Part shown: one piece after another, positions 1-8,251 of the stretch
Position numbering within the stretch: the first letter of the stretch is position 1
Layout of the letters: each line of letters opens with the position of its first letter
NCBI GenBank assembly: GCA_903858205.1
Contig: CAIOHY010000125.1
Location: 1-33,415, forward strand
Source: an uncultured Cellvibrio sp.
Lineage (GTDB): Bacteria > Pseudomonadota > Gammaproteobacteria > Pseudomonadales > Cellvibrionaceae
Reading direction: 5' to 3'
Length of the DNA stretch: 33,415 bases
Notes under the pieces: model-generated
What the model saw: the letters and a program-made list of their open reading frames with translations, nothing else
Database searches by the model: none
What the model was told of the DNA's origin: nothing
Made by a program: the position numbers and the translations under genes

Positions 1-2
1 TA

Positions 3-950
3 AGTTTATCCGGCGTATTTTATGTTGGCGGTTCAGTCGCGGGAGTTGGCTCGTCGCTCACCGAAAAACCGGGTTATAGCGGTAGTTTTTTTACCGGTGT
101 ACTCGCCACCATTGTCGCCACACCATGTACCGCGCCATTTATGGCGGCGGCATTGGGTTATGCGCTCGCGCAACCTGCTGCAAAATTGTTGGCGATTTTC
201 TTAAGCCTCGGTTTGGGTTTGGCGCTGCCTTATTTGTTATTGACCTGTTGGCCGCGTTTGCAGCGCTGGTTGCCGCGCCCCGGTATGTGGATGGAGCGCG
301 CCAAACAAGTATTGGCGTTCCCGATGTATGCCGCCGCTATCTGGTTAGTGTGGGTGTTGGTGCAGCAGGCAGGCGTCAACTCAATTGTGATTGCATTGGG
401 CGGCATGTTGTTGATCGCTGTTGCTGCCTGGTTGTATGACTCAACCTTGTTATCAAGTACGGGCGTGCGCAATGCAGGCACTGCATCGGCATTGGCATTG
501 CTCTTGCTCGTTTTGGTCATTAGTTATGTAGGCATCAATTCCAGTAGCGCTAGTGTTGTAAATACAACAACAAATGGCTCGGAAAAAACAGCAGAGCAAA
601 ATTGGGAGCCGTACAGCGAAGCGCGCTTGAATGAATTACTGCGTGAGGGAAAACCGGTTTTCCTTAATTTCACCGCCTCCTGGTGCATTAGTTGTTTGGT
701 GAATGAACGCGTTGCCCTGAGTGATGCCAAGGTAAAAGAAACCTTCAAGCAAGAGGGCATTACTTATCTGAAAGGCGATTGGACTAATCGCGATCTGGCG
801 ATTACCCAATTCCTGCAAAAATTTAATCGCAGTGGTGTACCGCTTTATGTGTTCTATCCAGCAGGGAAGCCAGAGCAACCGGTCGAGCTACCGCAAATTC
901 TTACGCCGGATATGGTTATTTCGGCGGTGACTGATTCTTCATCCCATTAA
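3..950 (+). CDS. dsbD: DsbD/ScsB-type thiol:disulfide interchange protein, 5'-truncated by window edge
   Basis: The reading frame is open from base 3 and continues off the left edge, so the track's ATG at 141 is internal. Translation begins SLSGVFYVGG and contains TGVLATIVATPCTAPFMAAA. This is the conserved DsbD membrane segment, whose Cys in the PC-T-P context takes part in electron relay across the inner membrane. Further membrane helices follow, then a periplasmic thioredoxin-like domain with WCISC (a WCxxC active site). DsbD-family proteins move reducing equivalents from cytoplasmic thioredoxin to periplasmic thiol proteins. The N-terminal periplasmic domain and the first half of the membrane domain lie outside the window. 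The next gene, an exported redoxin, is a plausible client or functional partner. Family assignment is strong; DsbD versus the related ScsB cannot be decided without the N-terminus. Confidence 0.88.
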   Translation, partial: SLSGVFYVGGSVAGVGSSLTEKPGYSGSFFTGVLATIVATPCTAPFMAAALGYALAQPAAKLLAIFLSLGLGLALPYLLLTCWPRLQRWLPRPGMWMERAKQVLAFPMYAAAIWLVWVLVQQAGVNSIVIALGGMLLIAVAAWLYDSTLLSSTGVRNAGTASALALLLLVLVISYVGINSSSASVVNTTTNGSEKTAEQNWEPYSEARLNELLREGKPVFLNFTASWCISCLVNERVALSDAKVKETFKQEGITYLKGDWTNRDLAITQFLQKFNRSGVPLYVFYPAGKPEQPVELPQILTPDMVISAVTDSSSH

Positions 951-1035
951 CTTGCTAAAGGAGTAATTGCCATAACTAATAGAGTCTATTGTTAGCCCAA
1001 CCTTTAACCTTAAATAAACTTGATAGGAGTCCTTT

Positions 1036-1650
1036 ATGTCATTCTTAAAAATCGCCGCCGCAAGCCTCGCACTAGCATTTGTTAGTTCGCACGCAATGGC
1101 TGAACCCATTATCGATAAAGCTGCGCCCACTTTTTCTGGTAAAGCGGCAGATGGTTCAACAATTAATCTCGCCGATTTAAAAGGCAAAACGGTCGTATTG
1201 GAATGGACCAACCATGATTGCCCATACGTGATCAAACATTACGACCAAAGCGGAAATATTCCTTCGCTGCAAAAAGCGGCCGTTGCCGATGATGTTGTTT
1301 GGTTGCAAGTGATTTCTTCTGCACCGGGCAAACAAGGTAACGTTGATGGTGCAACTGCTATCAGCTTGAATGAAAAGCGTGGTGCAACACCAACCAACAC
1401 TATTCTTGATCCGGAAGGTACCATCGGCAAACTCTACAACGCACAAACAAGCCCGCACTTTTTTATTATTAATCCTGAAGGTACTTTGGTTTACAAAGGT
1501 GGTGTAGACAGTATTAAATCCAACAAAGCGGCTGATATTCCGAAAGCAGTTCCTTATGTAAAAGAAGCGCTGGAAGCCTTGGCTGCCGGTAAGAAAATTC
1601 CTAACCCAAGCACTGCGCCATACGGTTGTTCAATTAAATACGCAGGCTAA
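1036..1650 (+). CDS. Exported thioredoxin-fold redoxin (AhpC/TSA-like)
   Basis: This is a 204-aa protein with a clear signal peptide (MSFLKIAAASLALAFVSSHAMA, probable cleavage after AMA). The mature part follows the redoxin/AhpC-TSA layout: DKAAPTFSGKAADGS, LADLKGKTVVLEW, then HDCPYV with a single Cys where thioredoxins carry CxxC. Later elements include LDPEGTIGKLYNAQTSPHFFIINPEG, a thioredoxin-fold beta-hairpin with a cis-Pro-type region, and a C-terminal APYGCSIKY motif seen in this subfamily. The two Cys (CPYV and YGCS) could form the redox pair. A good Shine-Dalgarno (AGGAG) sits 7-8 bases before the ATG. It lies about 85 bp after the DsbD-type gene on the same strand and may be cotranscribed. 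Its substrate is unknown; peroxidase or disulfide-reductase activity is inferred from the fold. Confidence 0.85.
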   Translation: MSFLKIAAASLALAFVSSHAMAEPIIDKAAPTFSGKAADGSTINLADLKGKTVVLEWTNHDCPYVIKHYDQSGNIPSLQKAAVADDVVWLQVISSAPGKQGNVDGATAISLNEKRGATPTNTILDPEGTIGKLYNAQTSPHFFIINPEGTLVYKGGVDSIKSNKAADIPKAVPYVKEALEALAAGKKIPNPSTAPYGCSIKYAG

Positions 1651-1667
1651 ATAAATAGGAAAAGAAC

Positions 1668-1701
1668 TCTGCGTCGAGGGCGATACTGCACGCAGATTTT
1701 T
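1668..1701 (+). terminator. Probable Rho-independent terminator after the redoxin gene
   Basis: A 7-bp perfect stem TCTGCGT / ACGCAGA encloses a 15-base loop and is followed directly by five Ts. It begins 18 bases after the redoxin stop codon. It would separate the redoxin transcript from the cytochrome c' gene. The long loop makes the call moderate. Confidence 0.5.
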
Positions 1702-1796
1702 GCGCGATTTTGTGTTGCTAATTACACCGTAGTGCTAAATTCGCACAACCGGCTGGCCGTACTGAAACTTTAATAGTGATTAGGAGATAGGCGTTA

Positions 1797-2309
1797 ATGA
1801 CTCATGTATCAAAAGTAGCGAAATCGTTGAAATTATTGGGTGCAACTTTGTTGGTCACCTTGACTTCAGGTTTGTATGTAGCCGATGCTGCCGCACAACC
1901 TGCTGCTGATGCGGCTGCAGCAGCAAAACAAGCGGTTGCTGTGCGTAAAGCAGCATTTACCTTGATTGCTAATAATTTCAAACCTATTGGCGAAGTGTTG
2001 CAAGGTAAGGCAGCTTATAATCAGGTGGATATTGTTAAGCGTGCAGAGCGCGTAGCATTTCTGAGTTTGTTGTTGGATGGTACTTTCCCTGAAGGTTCAA
2101 ATCTGGGTGAGCCTACCACAAAATCCAAACCAGAGATTTGGGCCAAAAAAGCAGACTTTGATAAACAAATTAAAGAGTTTCAAGTAAATGCTGCTGCGCT
2201 TGCCGAAATTGCTGCCAAAGAATCAACCGCATCAGATGCTTTTAAAACAGCCGCAAAAGCGGTCGCTGAAGGCTGCAAAGGCTGTCACGATGCGTACAAA
2301 GCAAAGTAA
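1797..2309 (+). CDS. Class II cytochrome c (cytochrome c'-type)
   Basis: This is a 170-aa exported protein. A long signal peptide (KSLKLLGATLLVTLTSGLYVADAAA) precedes an Ala/Lys-rich four-helix-bundle-like mature domain. The single haem attachment site CKGCH lies in the last 12 residues (EGCKGCHDAYKAK), as in cytochrome c' (class II), where CxxCH is close to the C-terminus. N-terminal mature text (RKAAFTLIANNFKPIGEVLQGK) also matches the class II start, RxxxmxxlxxxxkpiGxvlkG. Family members carry electrons or bind NO in the periplasm. The start is supported by TAGGAGATAGG upstream of the ATG. The next gene is a cytochrome b561-type protein, a typical redox partner for cytochrome c'. Confidence 0.92.
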   Translation: MTHVSKVAKSLKLLGATLLVTLTSGLYVADAAAQPAADAAAAAKQAVAVRKAAFTLIANNFKPIGEVLQGKAAYNQVDIVKRAERVAFLSLLLDGTFPEGSNLGEPTTKSKPEIWAKKADFDKQIKEFQVNAAALAEIAAKESTASDAFKTAAKAVAEGCKGCHDAYKAK

Positions 2310-2348
2310 TAGCGGTGTAAAGGTTCCGGTTTGAAATAGCGCTCATCT

Positions 2349-2389
2349 AATCGCTCTTGCTGTGTTATGCAGCAAGAGCGATTTGTTTT
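2349..2389 (+). terminator. Strong hairpin terminator after cytochrome c' gene
   Basis: A perfect 14-bp inverted repeat (AATCGCTCTTGCTG / CAGCAAGAGCGATT) with a 7-base loop is followed by TGTTTT. It lies 40 bases after the cytochrome c' stop and before the cytochrome b561 gene. The T tract is interrupted by one G, so it could be a leaky terminator or attenuator between the two genes. Confidence 0.7.
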
Positions 2390-2431
2390 GAACAGCTGAG
2401 ATGTTAATTGAAATACCTGACAGGCCTGACT

Positions 2432-3187
2432 ATGACTGAACAACTTGTCGAATCCGCTGAAAATCCGATTGCCCTCGAAGGTGACAATAATCTTGCCAAG
2501 TCCCAGTTAAAAATATGGGATTTACCAACCCGGGTTTTTCATTGGTTGTTGGTTGTTTCTTTTATTGCGGCTTATATCACCAATTGGTTAGGTGTTAGTT
2601 ATTTTACCTATCATTTATGGGTGGGCTATTTTGTTGTTATCTTATTGGTCTTCAGGATTCTTTGGGGTATCGTCGGAACGCACCACGCCCAATTTGTTAA
2701 TTTTGTGCGGCATCCTATTGAAAGTGCAAAGTACGCTTTGCATCTCACTAAAGGAAAAGCAAAATCCTATCCTGGGCACAATCCATTAGGTGCCTTGATG
2801 GTGTTGACACTATTGTTGGTGTTGTTGCTACAAGCAATTACGGGGTTATTCGCCAATGATGAAATATTTAATATTGGCCCGCTCTATGGCTATATTTCTC
2901 ACGAATTAAGTTTAAAACTCACTGCTGTACATAAAGAGTTGTTTTATTGGATTGTCGGTGCGGTCGTTATTCATGTCGGCGCTGTGCTTTTTTATGTGTT
3001 TGTTAAACGTGAAAATTTGATCAAGGCGATGATCACCGGCAAGAAGCCAGCGCATGGTTTGGCGGAAGCGAAAGCGATTGACTCCTCGCGTGTGTGGTTG
3101 GCTTTGGTGTTGATTGTGATTATCTCGGCGTTGCTGGCGTGGATCATAGTGGCCGCACCGGAAGCCAGTTTGGACTTGGGTTACTGA
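2432..3187 (+). CDS. Cytochrome b561-type membrane protein (Ni/Fe-hydrogenase b subunit-like)
   Basis: The protein is 251 aa from the ATG at 2432; the track's start at 2408 is a TTG with no clear Shine-Dalgarno. The sequence KIWDLPTRVFHWLLVVSF is the classic opening of prokaryotic b561 / hydrogenase b-type cytochromes, with the first haem-ligand His in FHW. Four core helices follow, with further candidate His ligands in GTHHAQF and in VVIHVGAVLFYVF. There is an additional fifth C-terminal helix (SSRVWLALVLIVIISALLAWIIVA). The typical role is quinol oxidation in the inner membrane with electron transfer to a periplasmic c-type cytochrome. Adjacency to the cytochrome c' gene supports such a pair. 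Confidence 0.9.
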   Translation: MTEQLVESAENPIALEGDNNLAKSQLKIWDLPTRVFHWLLVVSFIAAYITNWLGVSYFTYHLWVGYFVVILLVFRILWGIVGTHHAQFVNFVRHPIESAKYALHLTKGKAKSYPGHNPLGALMVLTLLLVLLLQAITGLFANDEIFNIGPLYGYISHELSLKLTAVHKELFYWIVGAVVIHVGAVLFYVFVKRENLIKAMITGKKPAHGLAEAKAIDSSRVWLALVLIVIISALLAWIIVAAPEASLDLGY

Positions 3188-3233
3188 CAACCAGTTTAAG
3201 TTGAGCAATAAAACCAGGTGATTTGCGGAAATA

Positions 3234-3389
3234 GTGAATCAACGAGGAATTTCTGAAGTTTCTCATGCACAACCTGCGTTTGATGATTTGGAGCCAGAAT
3301 TGTCTGTTTATCTGAAGCAGCGTTTATTCGATGTTAAGCAAGTCGTAACGAGCAAGATCCAATACGGAAATCTCTATATCGCTTGGTGA
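3234..3389 (+). CDS. Candidate small ORF (51 aa), convergent with the JmjC gene
   Basis: A GTG-started ORF of 51 codons runs + strand and overlaps the 3' end of the - strand oxygenase gene by 66 bases. Its product begins MNQRGISEVSHAQPAFDDLE and is mildly acidic then basic, with no signal peptide or membrane helix. A Shine-Dalgarno is weak (GCGGA, or AGGTG too far upstream). I recognise no family. It could be a chance ORF; it is listed because the track excludes ORFs this short. Confidence 0.18.
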   Translation: MNQRGISEVSHAQPAFDDLEPELSVYLKQRLFDVKQVVTSKIQYGNLYIAW

Positions 3390-4499
3390 AAATTGTGGGA
3401 GCTTTGCACATAGATCTTCCCAAGGTAAGTAATTGATTTGTGTTAGAGCCTTGATCACCGCCTGGCCCACGGGGCTTAGTTTCAGATATCTACCATTAAC
3501 ATGGATATCTTGATTCAAGCTATTTCGTGGGTACACGCTGGTGAGCGAAAGGCTAGATTGGTTGTCTATTTTCGCAGTCGTTTTTTTGAGTGTTAATTGA
3601 GTGTGAAAATTACCGGTCAAGCGTTCGCGTGCTTGCAGGTAGTGCGTAAAGCTGGATAGATTGTTTTTGGATACTAATTCGGGTGTCGCTGATTCCAATA
3701 CCTGTTTTAGTAATTCGACTGTGTTGTCCTGATTTAAAAATCCACGACGTGCAGTGGGTATTTTTGGCAGGGCTGTGCTCAGTGCCCAGAGGAGATAATC
3801 CGTAAGGGTGGGCCCGTAGGTACCGACCGATAAATGCAGTGTGTCAACATTCAGCGGTATGACGTTGTGCCACCAGCCGCGTGGGATATACAAAACATCG
3901 CCCTCGCGCAAAACATAGTCGGCACTCGGTATTGTGGGCGCTTCATGCTGTAGTTGTTGACTCGTTTGATGGCTTAGCGGGAGTGGCAGCGTGGGCGGAA
4001 ATAACTGCCAGCGTTTTTCGCCCATTAGCTGGATGATAAATACATCATGGGTGTCCCAATGTTTTCCAAACGCGCTAGTGTCGTTCGGTGAAACTTTAGG
4101 AGTATTGTCGGTTAATACGTTGATGTAAATATTGCTGCTGGTTGGTTGCTGGGAAAATTTTCCAATCGCATGACAGAGATGTTTTGCGATTAAACAGTAA
4201 TCTTCTGCACGGTTGAGGACCAGTGTTGCTCCATGCTCAAGGTATTCGTAGAATCGGTGTTTGTTGATACGTTTTCGGTGGCGTCCGAATTCAAAGGTAT
4301 CATCAAGATAGTGTGCAGCGGAAACTTGACCTTTGTAAAATAATTGCAGCGCTTGTTCATCTGGCTCCATGAGTTGAAGCACCTGATCAAACTCCTGCCA
4401 GCTCATTAATGATTTACTGCAGGCATCGGTCATTAATAGCGGTTGTTGCTCAGCATAATTTTCCAGAAAGTGTTGGTAGCTGATGGGAATATTAAGCAT
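3324..4499 (-). CDS. JmjC/cupin Fe(II)/2-oxoglutarate oxygenase (YcfD/ROXA-like)
   Basis: The protein is 391 aa from the ATG at 4499, chosen over the track's GTG at 4508 because AGGTG lies 6 bases before the ATG. The central JmjC/cupin fold shows GKHWDTHDVFIIQLMGEKRW, giving the H-x-D iron ligands (His147, Asp149). GDVLYIPRGWWHNV supplies the distal His211. This arrangement and the C-terminal winged-helix-like tail match the ribosomal oxygenases (YcfD/ROXA), which hydroxylate an Arg of ribosomal protein L16. The family is confident; the ribosomal substrate is inferred. It is transcribed opposite to the cytochrome genes and downstream, on the same strand, of amidase 1, with a hairpin in between. 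Confidence 0.85.
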   Translation of the reverse strand: MLNIPISYQHFLENYAEQQPLLMTDACSKSLMSWQEFDQVLQLMEPDEQALQLFYKGQVSAAHYLDDTFEFGRHRKRINKHRFYEYLEHGATLVLNRAEDYCLIAKHLCHAIGKFSQQPTSSNIYINVLTDNTPKVSPNDTSAFGKHWDTHDVFIIQLMGEKRWQLFPPTLPLPLSHQTSQQLQHEAPTIPSADYVLREGDVLYIPRGWWHNVIPLNVDTLHLSVGTYGPTLTDYLLWALSTALPKIPTARRGFLNQDNTVELLKQVLESATPELVSKNNLSSFTHYLQARERLTGNFHTQLTLKKTTAKIDNQSSLSLTSVYPRNSLNQDIHVNGRYLKLSPVGQAVIKALTQINYLPWEDLCAKLPQFSPSDIEISVLDLARYDLLNIE

Positions 4500-4565
4500 G
4501 GGAGTCACCTAAAACCTACACAAATTCCCCTTTAAGGTGTTATCAGCAATCGCTGCAGCTTCCGT

Positions 4566-4628
4566 AAAAAAGTGTTGTCCTCTCCTTACAAGGTGGTAAT
4601 GATTCCTTGCGTATAAGCGAGAGGCAAC
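4566..4628 (-). terminator. Long imperfect hairpin followed by T6 (terminator/attenuator)
   Basis: Read on the - strand, GGTTGCCTCTC...GAGAGGACAAC forms an imperfect stem. Its paired blocks are GTTG/CAAC, CCTCTC/GAGAGG, CTTA/TAAG and CAAGG/CCTTG, about 19 pairs with small bulges and an 11-base loop. ACACTTTTTT follows. It lies between the 3' end of amidase 1 and the oxygenase gene, so it most simply terminates the amidase transcript. A second small hairpin (GAGTAG/CTACTC, 4634-4658) lies just before it in - strand order. Confidence 0.5.
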
Positions 4629-4723
4629 CAAAAGAGTAGAGTACCTGAAGAACTACTCGACCCACGAAGCTTGTGCAATTTCCAATACATTAGACGTTTG
4701 TTATTTCTAAACCCCTACCGGTC

Positions 4724-6397
4724 TTAGTTACCGCCTGACATCAATGGCGGTAAAAGTGGCGATGGTTTGCGCAAATTGCTGGCTTGCTCGTAAGCGAAAC
4801 CAAAACTGATTAATTTGCCTTCGTCATAGGGTTTTCCGAAAAAGGTGATGGCCATAGGTAGGCCTTGTGAACCGAATCCCATGGGTACAACTAAGGATGG
4901 AAAGCCCAAAGAACTGTATCCGCTCATGATGGCTGGTTGTGCTCGCTCGGATGCGACAAAGGTTGGATCATCAACTGTGAGTACAGGGTTCTTAATTGGC
5001 GGGGCAAAACTGCTTTGGTATGGAAATACCAAGGCTTCAACATTGTATTTTTTAAATAATTGCAGTTTGGCTTGAGTTGCATTGGGCAAGGTTTTTTCAA
5101 TCAGTTCTTTATAGGCAGGATCTTCTGTTGAAGTCGTCAACGAGGTTTTTAATAAATTCATTACGCTGTCTTCCACGGGTAAAGCCGATTTGCTGACTTT
5201 TGTTTCATATAGGCGAACGAATTCTGCAACGGTTTTTGGGGTTTTGGCATCGAGCGTAGCCAGGTATTTTTCCCAGTCGGCTTTAAAGCGATAATCACTT
5301 AGTTTGCGAATACTACGACCACCTTCGTTTAAGTAAGTATCGATAAAGTCATCGTCTAAATTGATGTCTACTAAGGTTGCACCCAGCGCCTGCATTTTTT
5401 TCAAGGCAGCTTCTGCCAGTGCATCAATTTCCGGATCACCGCCAAAAAAATCGCGTACCACACCCAAACGTACACCTTGTAAAGACTCTTTTTGCAAAAA
5501 TTGTGTGTAATCGATAAGTGGTTTCTTTTTGCTGAATATGTCGGGGTGCACGCGTTTGTATTCGTTCCACACTTGCAAGTTGAGCGAGTCAGCAACGTCG
5601 GGTGCGGCTAATACATTCAACATAGTGGCCATGTCAGTGATCGTGCGAGCCATTGGCCCGGCAGAATCGAAGTTAAGGTTTTTAGGTGCAATGCCATCGC
5701 GAGAAATCAGCCCGGTGGTGGGGCGTAATCCCACAATGCCGTTGTAAGCTGCGGGGCCACGCACCGATGTACTGGTGTCTGTACCTACCGCAAGCACCGC
5801 AAAATTTGCTGCGATTGCGGCACCTGAGCCAGAGCTTGAGCCTCCGGTATGGCGTTTGAAATGATAGGGGTTAATAGACTGTCCGGTTACCGAGTTGTAG
5901 CTCCCGCCTGCAAATTCACCCATAGCGGCCTTGCCCAGAATAATTGCACCGGCCGCACGCAGTTGATGAGCAATAAACGCATCATCGGGTGCTATGGAGT
6001 CTTTTAAAATCACTGAACCGTTGGTGGTGGGCATATCGAAGGTATCGATATTGTCTTTCAATAAAACAGGAATGCCGTGCAGGGTAGAGCGCTTGCCTTT
6101 TGTTTTGCGTTCTTTGTCGAGCATGATCGCCGTTTTTAGCGCGTCCTGGTTAAGAGTAATAATTGAATTCAGTGTAGGCCCCCCATCTTCGTAGGCGGCA
6201 ATGCGTGCGAGATACATTCGTACCAAGGCTTCGTAAGTGAGAATTCCACTGTCAACGGCGACTTGAATATCGGCAATCGTGGCCTCTTCCACCGAGAAGG
6301 TCACTGGATTTTCTTTAGTGTGCAAAGGAGTGGATATAAAAAATAGTGTGCTGGCGACGAAACCAGCCAAGGTGCAGCGCTGCAAAAACTGTGACAT
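4724..6397 (-). CDS. Exported amidase-signature hydrolase (amidase 1)
   Basis: The protein is 557 aa from the ATG at 6397. The track start at 6454 is rejected because GAGGAG lies 7-8 bases before this ATG and a signal peptide begins there (LAGFVASTLFFISTPLHT). It is an AS-family Ser amidase: Lys114 in VLLKDNIDT, cis-Ser187 in GGSSSGSGAA, and nucleophile Ser211, exactly 24 residues later as in the family. The normally conserved DTGGSxR loop reads DTSTSVR, so both oxyanion-loop glycines are replaced although the triad remains. AS enzymes hydrolyse C-N amide bonds; the substrate is unknown. It is divergent from amidase 2 across an intergenic region of about 190 bp and shares the N-terminal VEEATIADIQ block with amidases 2-5. 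Confidence 0.93.
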   Translation of the reverse strand: MSQFLQRCTLAGFVASTLFFISTPLHTKENPVTFSVEEATIADIQVAVDSGILTYEALVRMYLARIAAYEDGGPTLNSIITLNQDALKTAIMLDKERKTKGKRSTLHGIPVLLKDNIDTFDMPTTNGSVILKDSIAPDDAFIAHQLRAAGAIILGKAAMGEFAGGSYNSVTGQSINPYHFKRHTGGSSSGSGAAIAANFAVLAVGTDTSTSVRGPAAYNGIVGLRPTTGLISRDGIAPKNLNFDSAGPMARTITDMATMLNVLAAPDVADSLNLQVWNEYKRVHPDIFSKKKPLIDYTQFLQKESLQGVRLGVVRDFFGGDPEIDALAEAALKKMQALGATLVDINLDDDFIDTYLNEGGRSIRKLSDYRFKADWEKYLATLDAKTPKTVAEFVRLYETKVSKSALPVEDSVMNLLKTSLTTSTEDPAYKELIEKTLPNATQAKLQLFKKYNVEALVFPYQSSFAPPIKNPVLTVDDPTFVASERAQPAIMSGYSSLGFPSLVVPMGFGSQGLPMAITFFGKPYDEGKLISFGFAYEQASNLRKPSPLLPPLMSGGN

Positions 6398-6586
6398 GAA
6401 AGAACTCCTCGATTTTTTCCGCGATGCAAACAAGACGTCTATGAGTTCGATCACCCCCGTTTTATCGGAAGAGAGAATTTATCCGGCTTGATATGGCTTG
6501 CGCGCGGAAACCGAAAGCGGCGGTAGGGTAACTCAGTGAGGCGCACGTCTTGGTCTGTATTGATTATTTTATTCGGGGTTTTTGCT
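6398..6586. promoter_or_regulatory. Divergent control region between amidase 1 and amidase 2
   Basis: This 189-bp stretch lies between the two chosen start codons, which face away from each other, so it must hold promoters for both. The amidase 1 side carries its Shine-Dalgarno (GAGGAG on the - strand). No convincing -35/-10 pair or operator was identified by eye. If amidase 2 really starts at the GTG at 6536, the region shrinks to 138 bp. Confidence 0.5.
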
Positions 6587-8191
6587 ATGCGGCAGTTAAA
6601 AGTTTTCAGATCGCGTTTGCTATTGGGTATTTGTTTGACCTGGGCTTGTCCGGCGCTGTGGGCTGAAGCAATTCCTTTGGCATCTGCCACTATTGCTGAT
6701 CTGAATGCCGCATTCAAAGCCGGTACGCTTACCTCCGAACAACTGGTGACACGCTACCTGGCTCGAATAGAGGCTTATGATAAACAGGGGCCAAAAATTA
6801 ATGCCGTGATTACGGTGAATCCAAAAGCCTTGGAGCTTGCACGAGCGTTGGATGCCGAGCGCAAAGCGAAAGGACCGCGTTCACCATTGCATGGAATTCC
6901 GGTGGTATTGAAAGACAATTTTGACACCATTGATATGCCAACTACCGGCGGCTCCTTGATGCTTGAAGGCTCTATGGCCCCGGACGATGCGTTTACGGTA
7001 AAAAAATTGCGTGATGCGGGCGCGATTATTCTCGCGAAGGTAAACCTTTCCGAATTCGCATCGGGCGGTGCACATAGTTCTTTTGGCGGGCAAACATTGA
7101 ATCCCCATGATTTAACGCGAACGCCGGCGGGGTCGTCAGGCGGGACGGGTGCTGCGATTGCTGCAGATTTTGCACCACTGGGTATGGGCACTGATACCGG
7201 TGGCTCCATTCGCGGGCCATCCACCGTTAATGGGATTGTCGGTTTGAAACCAACGCATGGTTTGTTGAGCCGCGATGGCATTATTCCCTTGGCATTAACC
7301 TTTGATACGGGCGGCCCTATGGCGCGCAGTGTTTATGATATTGCTGTGTCGCTCGGTGTTATGGTTGGCGTTGATTCTGCTGATGATGCCACTAAAAAAA
7401 GTGACGGAAAATTTCATAAAGACTATACAAAATTTTTAAAACCAAACGCGCTGAAAGGTGCACGTATTGGTATAGCGCGTGATTTTATGGGTGCAGACGA
7501 GGAGGTAGATTGGGTAGTGGAATCCGCACTTTCGGCGATGCGCGCAGCGGGTGCAACAATAATCGATGTGCGCTACCCAAAGTGGTTGCTCGCTGCTAAA
7601 ACTGAATTTTACAGTGCGGTTCGCTATCCCGAATTCGCCAATCAAATTGATGAGTATTTAGCGACGACCGACGCTAAATATCCAAAAAATATCCAGCAGT
7701 TAATTGCCAAGGCAGATACGTTTCGCAGTCTGCGTGCTGATGGCGCCGGGCCCAATCCGCGCCGTTGGAATTTGATGAAACGCGAAGCCGCGAGCGGCAC
7801 TCTGGAGGATTATGCTTACACCTCTATTCGCGATGAAGGCTTGGCCTTAGTGCGCGTCACGCTGGACGCTATTCTCAGCAGCAATAAGTTGGACGCGATA
7901 GTGTATCCGACATCACCTTCGCGTCCCGCGCTGTTAACCGCGCCCGCCACAGCGGCAGTCGAGCTTGTGCCTTCGGCCACAAATTTTGCAAACCTTAGTG
8001 GCTTCCCCGATTTAATTGTTCCCGCTGGTTTTACTAGCGACGATTTGCCCGTGGGCATTTCCTTTTTTGGCCCGGCATTCAGCGAGCCTCGATTATTGGC
8101 ATTGGGTTACAGCTTTGAACAAGCCACCCGAGCGATTCGTATACCCGTGCATACTCCGGCCTTAGCGGGCGATAGCATTACGCTACCCTGA
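6587..8191 (+). CDS. Exported amidase-signature hydrolase (amidase 2)
   Basis: The protein is 534 aa from the ATG at 6587. A GTG at 6536 is possible but would place a second hydrophobic stretch ahead of a normal signal peptide (LLLGICLTWACPALWAEA). The AS catalytic triad is complete and canonical: Lys109 in VVLKDNFDT, cis-Ser183 in AGSSGGTGAA and nucleophile Ser207 in GTDTGGSIRGPS. The C-terminal part has the usual NLSGFPDLIVPAG and LPVGISFFGPAFSE elements. It is an amide (C-N) hydrolase acting in the periplasm or outside the cell; the substrate is unknown. It is followed after 60 bp by a TonB_C-domain protein on the same strand, and then amidase 3. It is the most canonical of the five amidases together with amidase 3. 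Confidence 0.94.
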   Translation: MRQLKVFRSRLLLGICLTWACPALWAEAIPLASATIADLNAAFKAGTLTSEQLVTRYLARIEAYDKQGPKINAVITVNPKALELARALDAERKAKGPRSPLHGIPVVLKDNFDTIDMPTTGGSLMLEGSMAPDDAFTVKKLRDAGAIILAKVNLSEFASGGAHSSFGGQTLNPHDLTRTPAGSSGGTGAAIAADFAPLGMGTDTGGSIRGPSTVNGIVGLKPTHGLLSRDGIIPLALTFDTGGPMARSVYDIAVSLGVMVGVDSADDATKKSDGKFHKDYTKFLKPNALKGARIGIARDFMGADEEVDWVVESALSAMRAAGATIIDVRYPKWLLAAKTEFYSAVRYPEFANQIDEYLATTDAKYPKNIQQLIAKADTFRSLRADGAGPNPRRWNLMKREAASGTLEDYAYTSIRDEGLALVRVTLDAILSSNKLDAIVYPTSPSRPALLTAPATAAVELVPSATNFANLSGFPDLIVPAGFTSDDLPVGISFFGPAFSEPRLLALGYSFEQATRAIRIPVHTPALAGDSITLP

Positions 8192-8251
8192 TGGTGAAAT
8201 TGCACGCTAAGGTTTTACCTGATCCCGCTCGTTGTCGAGAGGTGTATTGTG

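Noticed and set aside
141-950. DsbD-type ORF starting at ATG 141
   Set aside because: The frame is open to the left edge and the upstream residues continue the DsbD membrane block, so 141 is internal.
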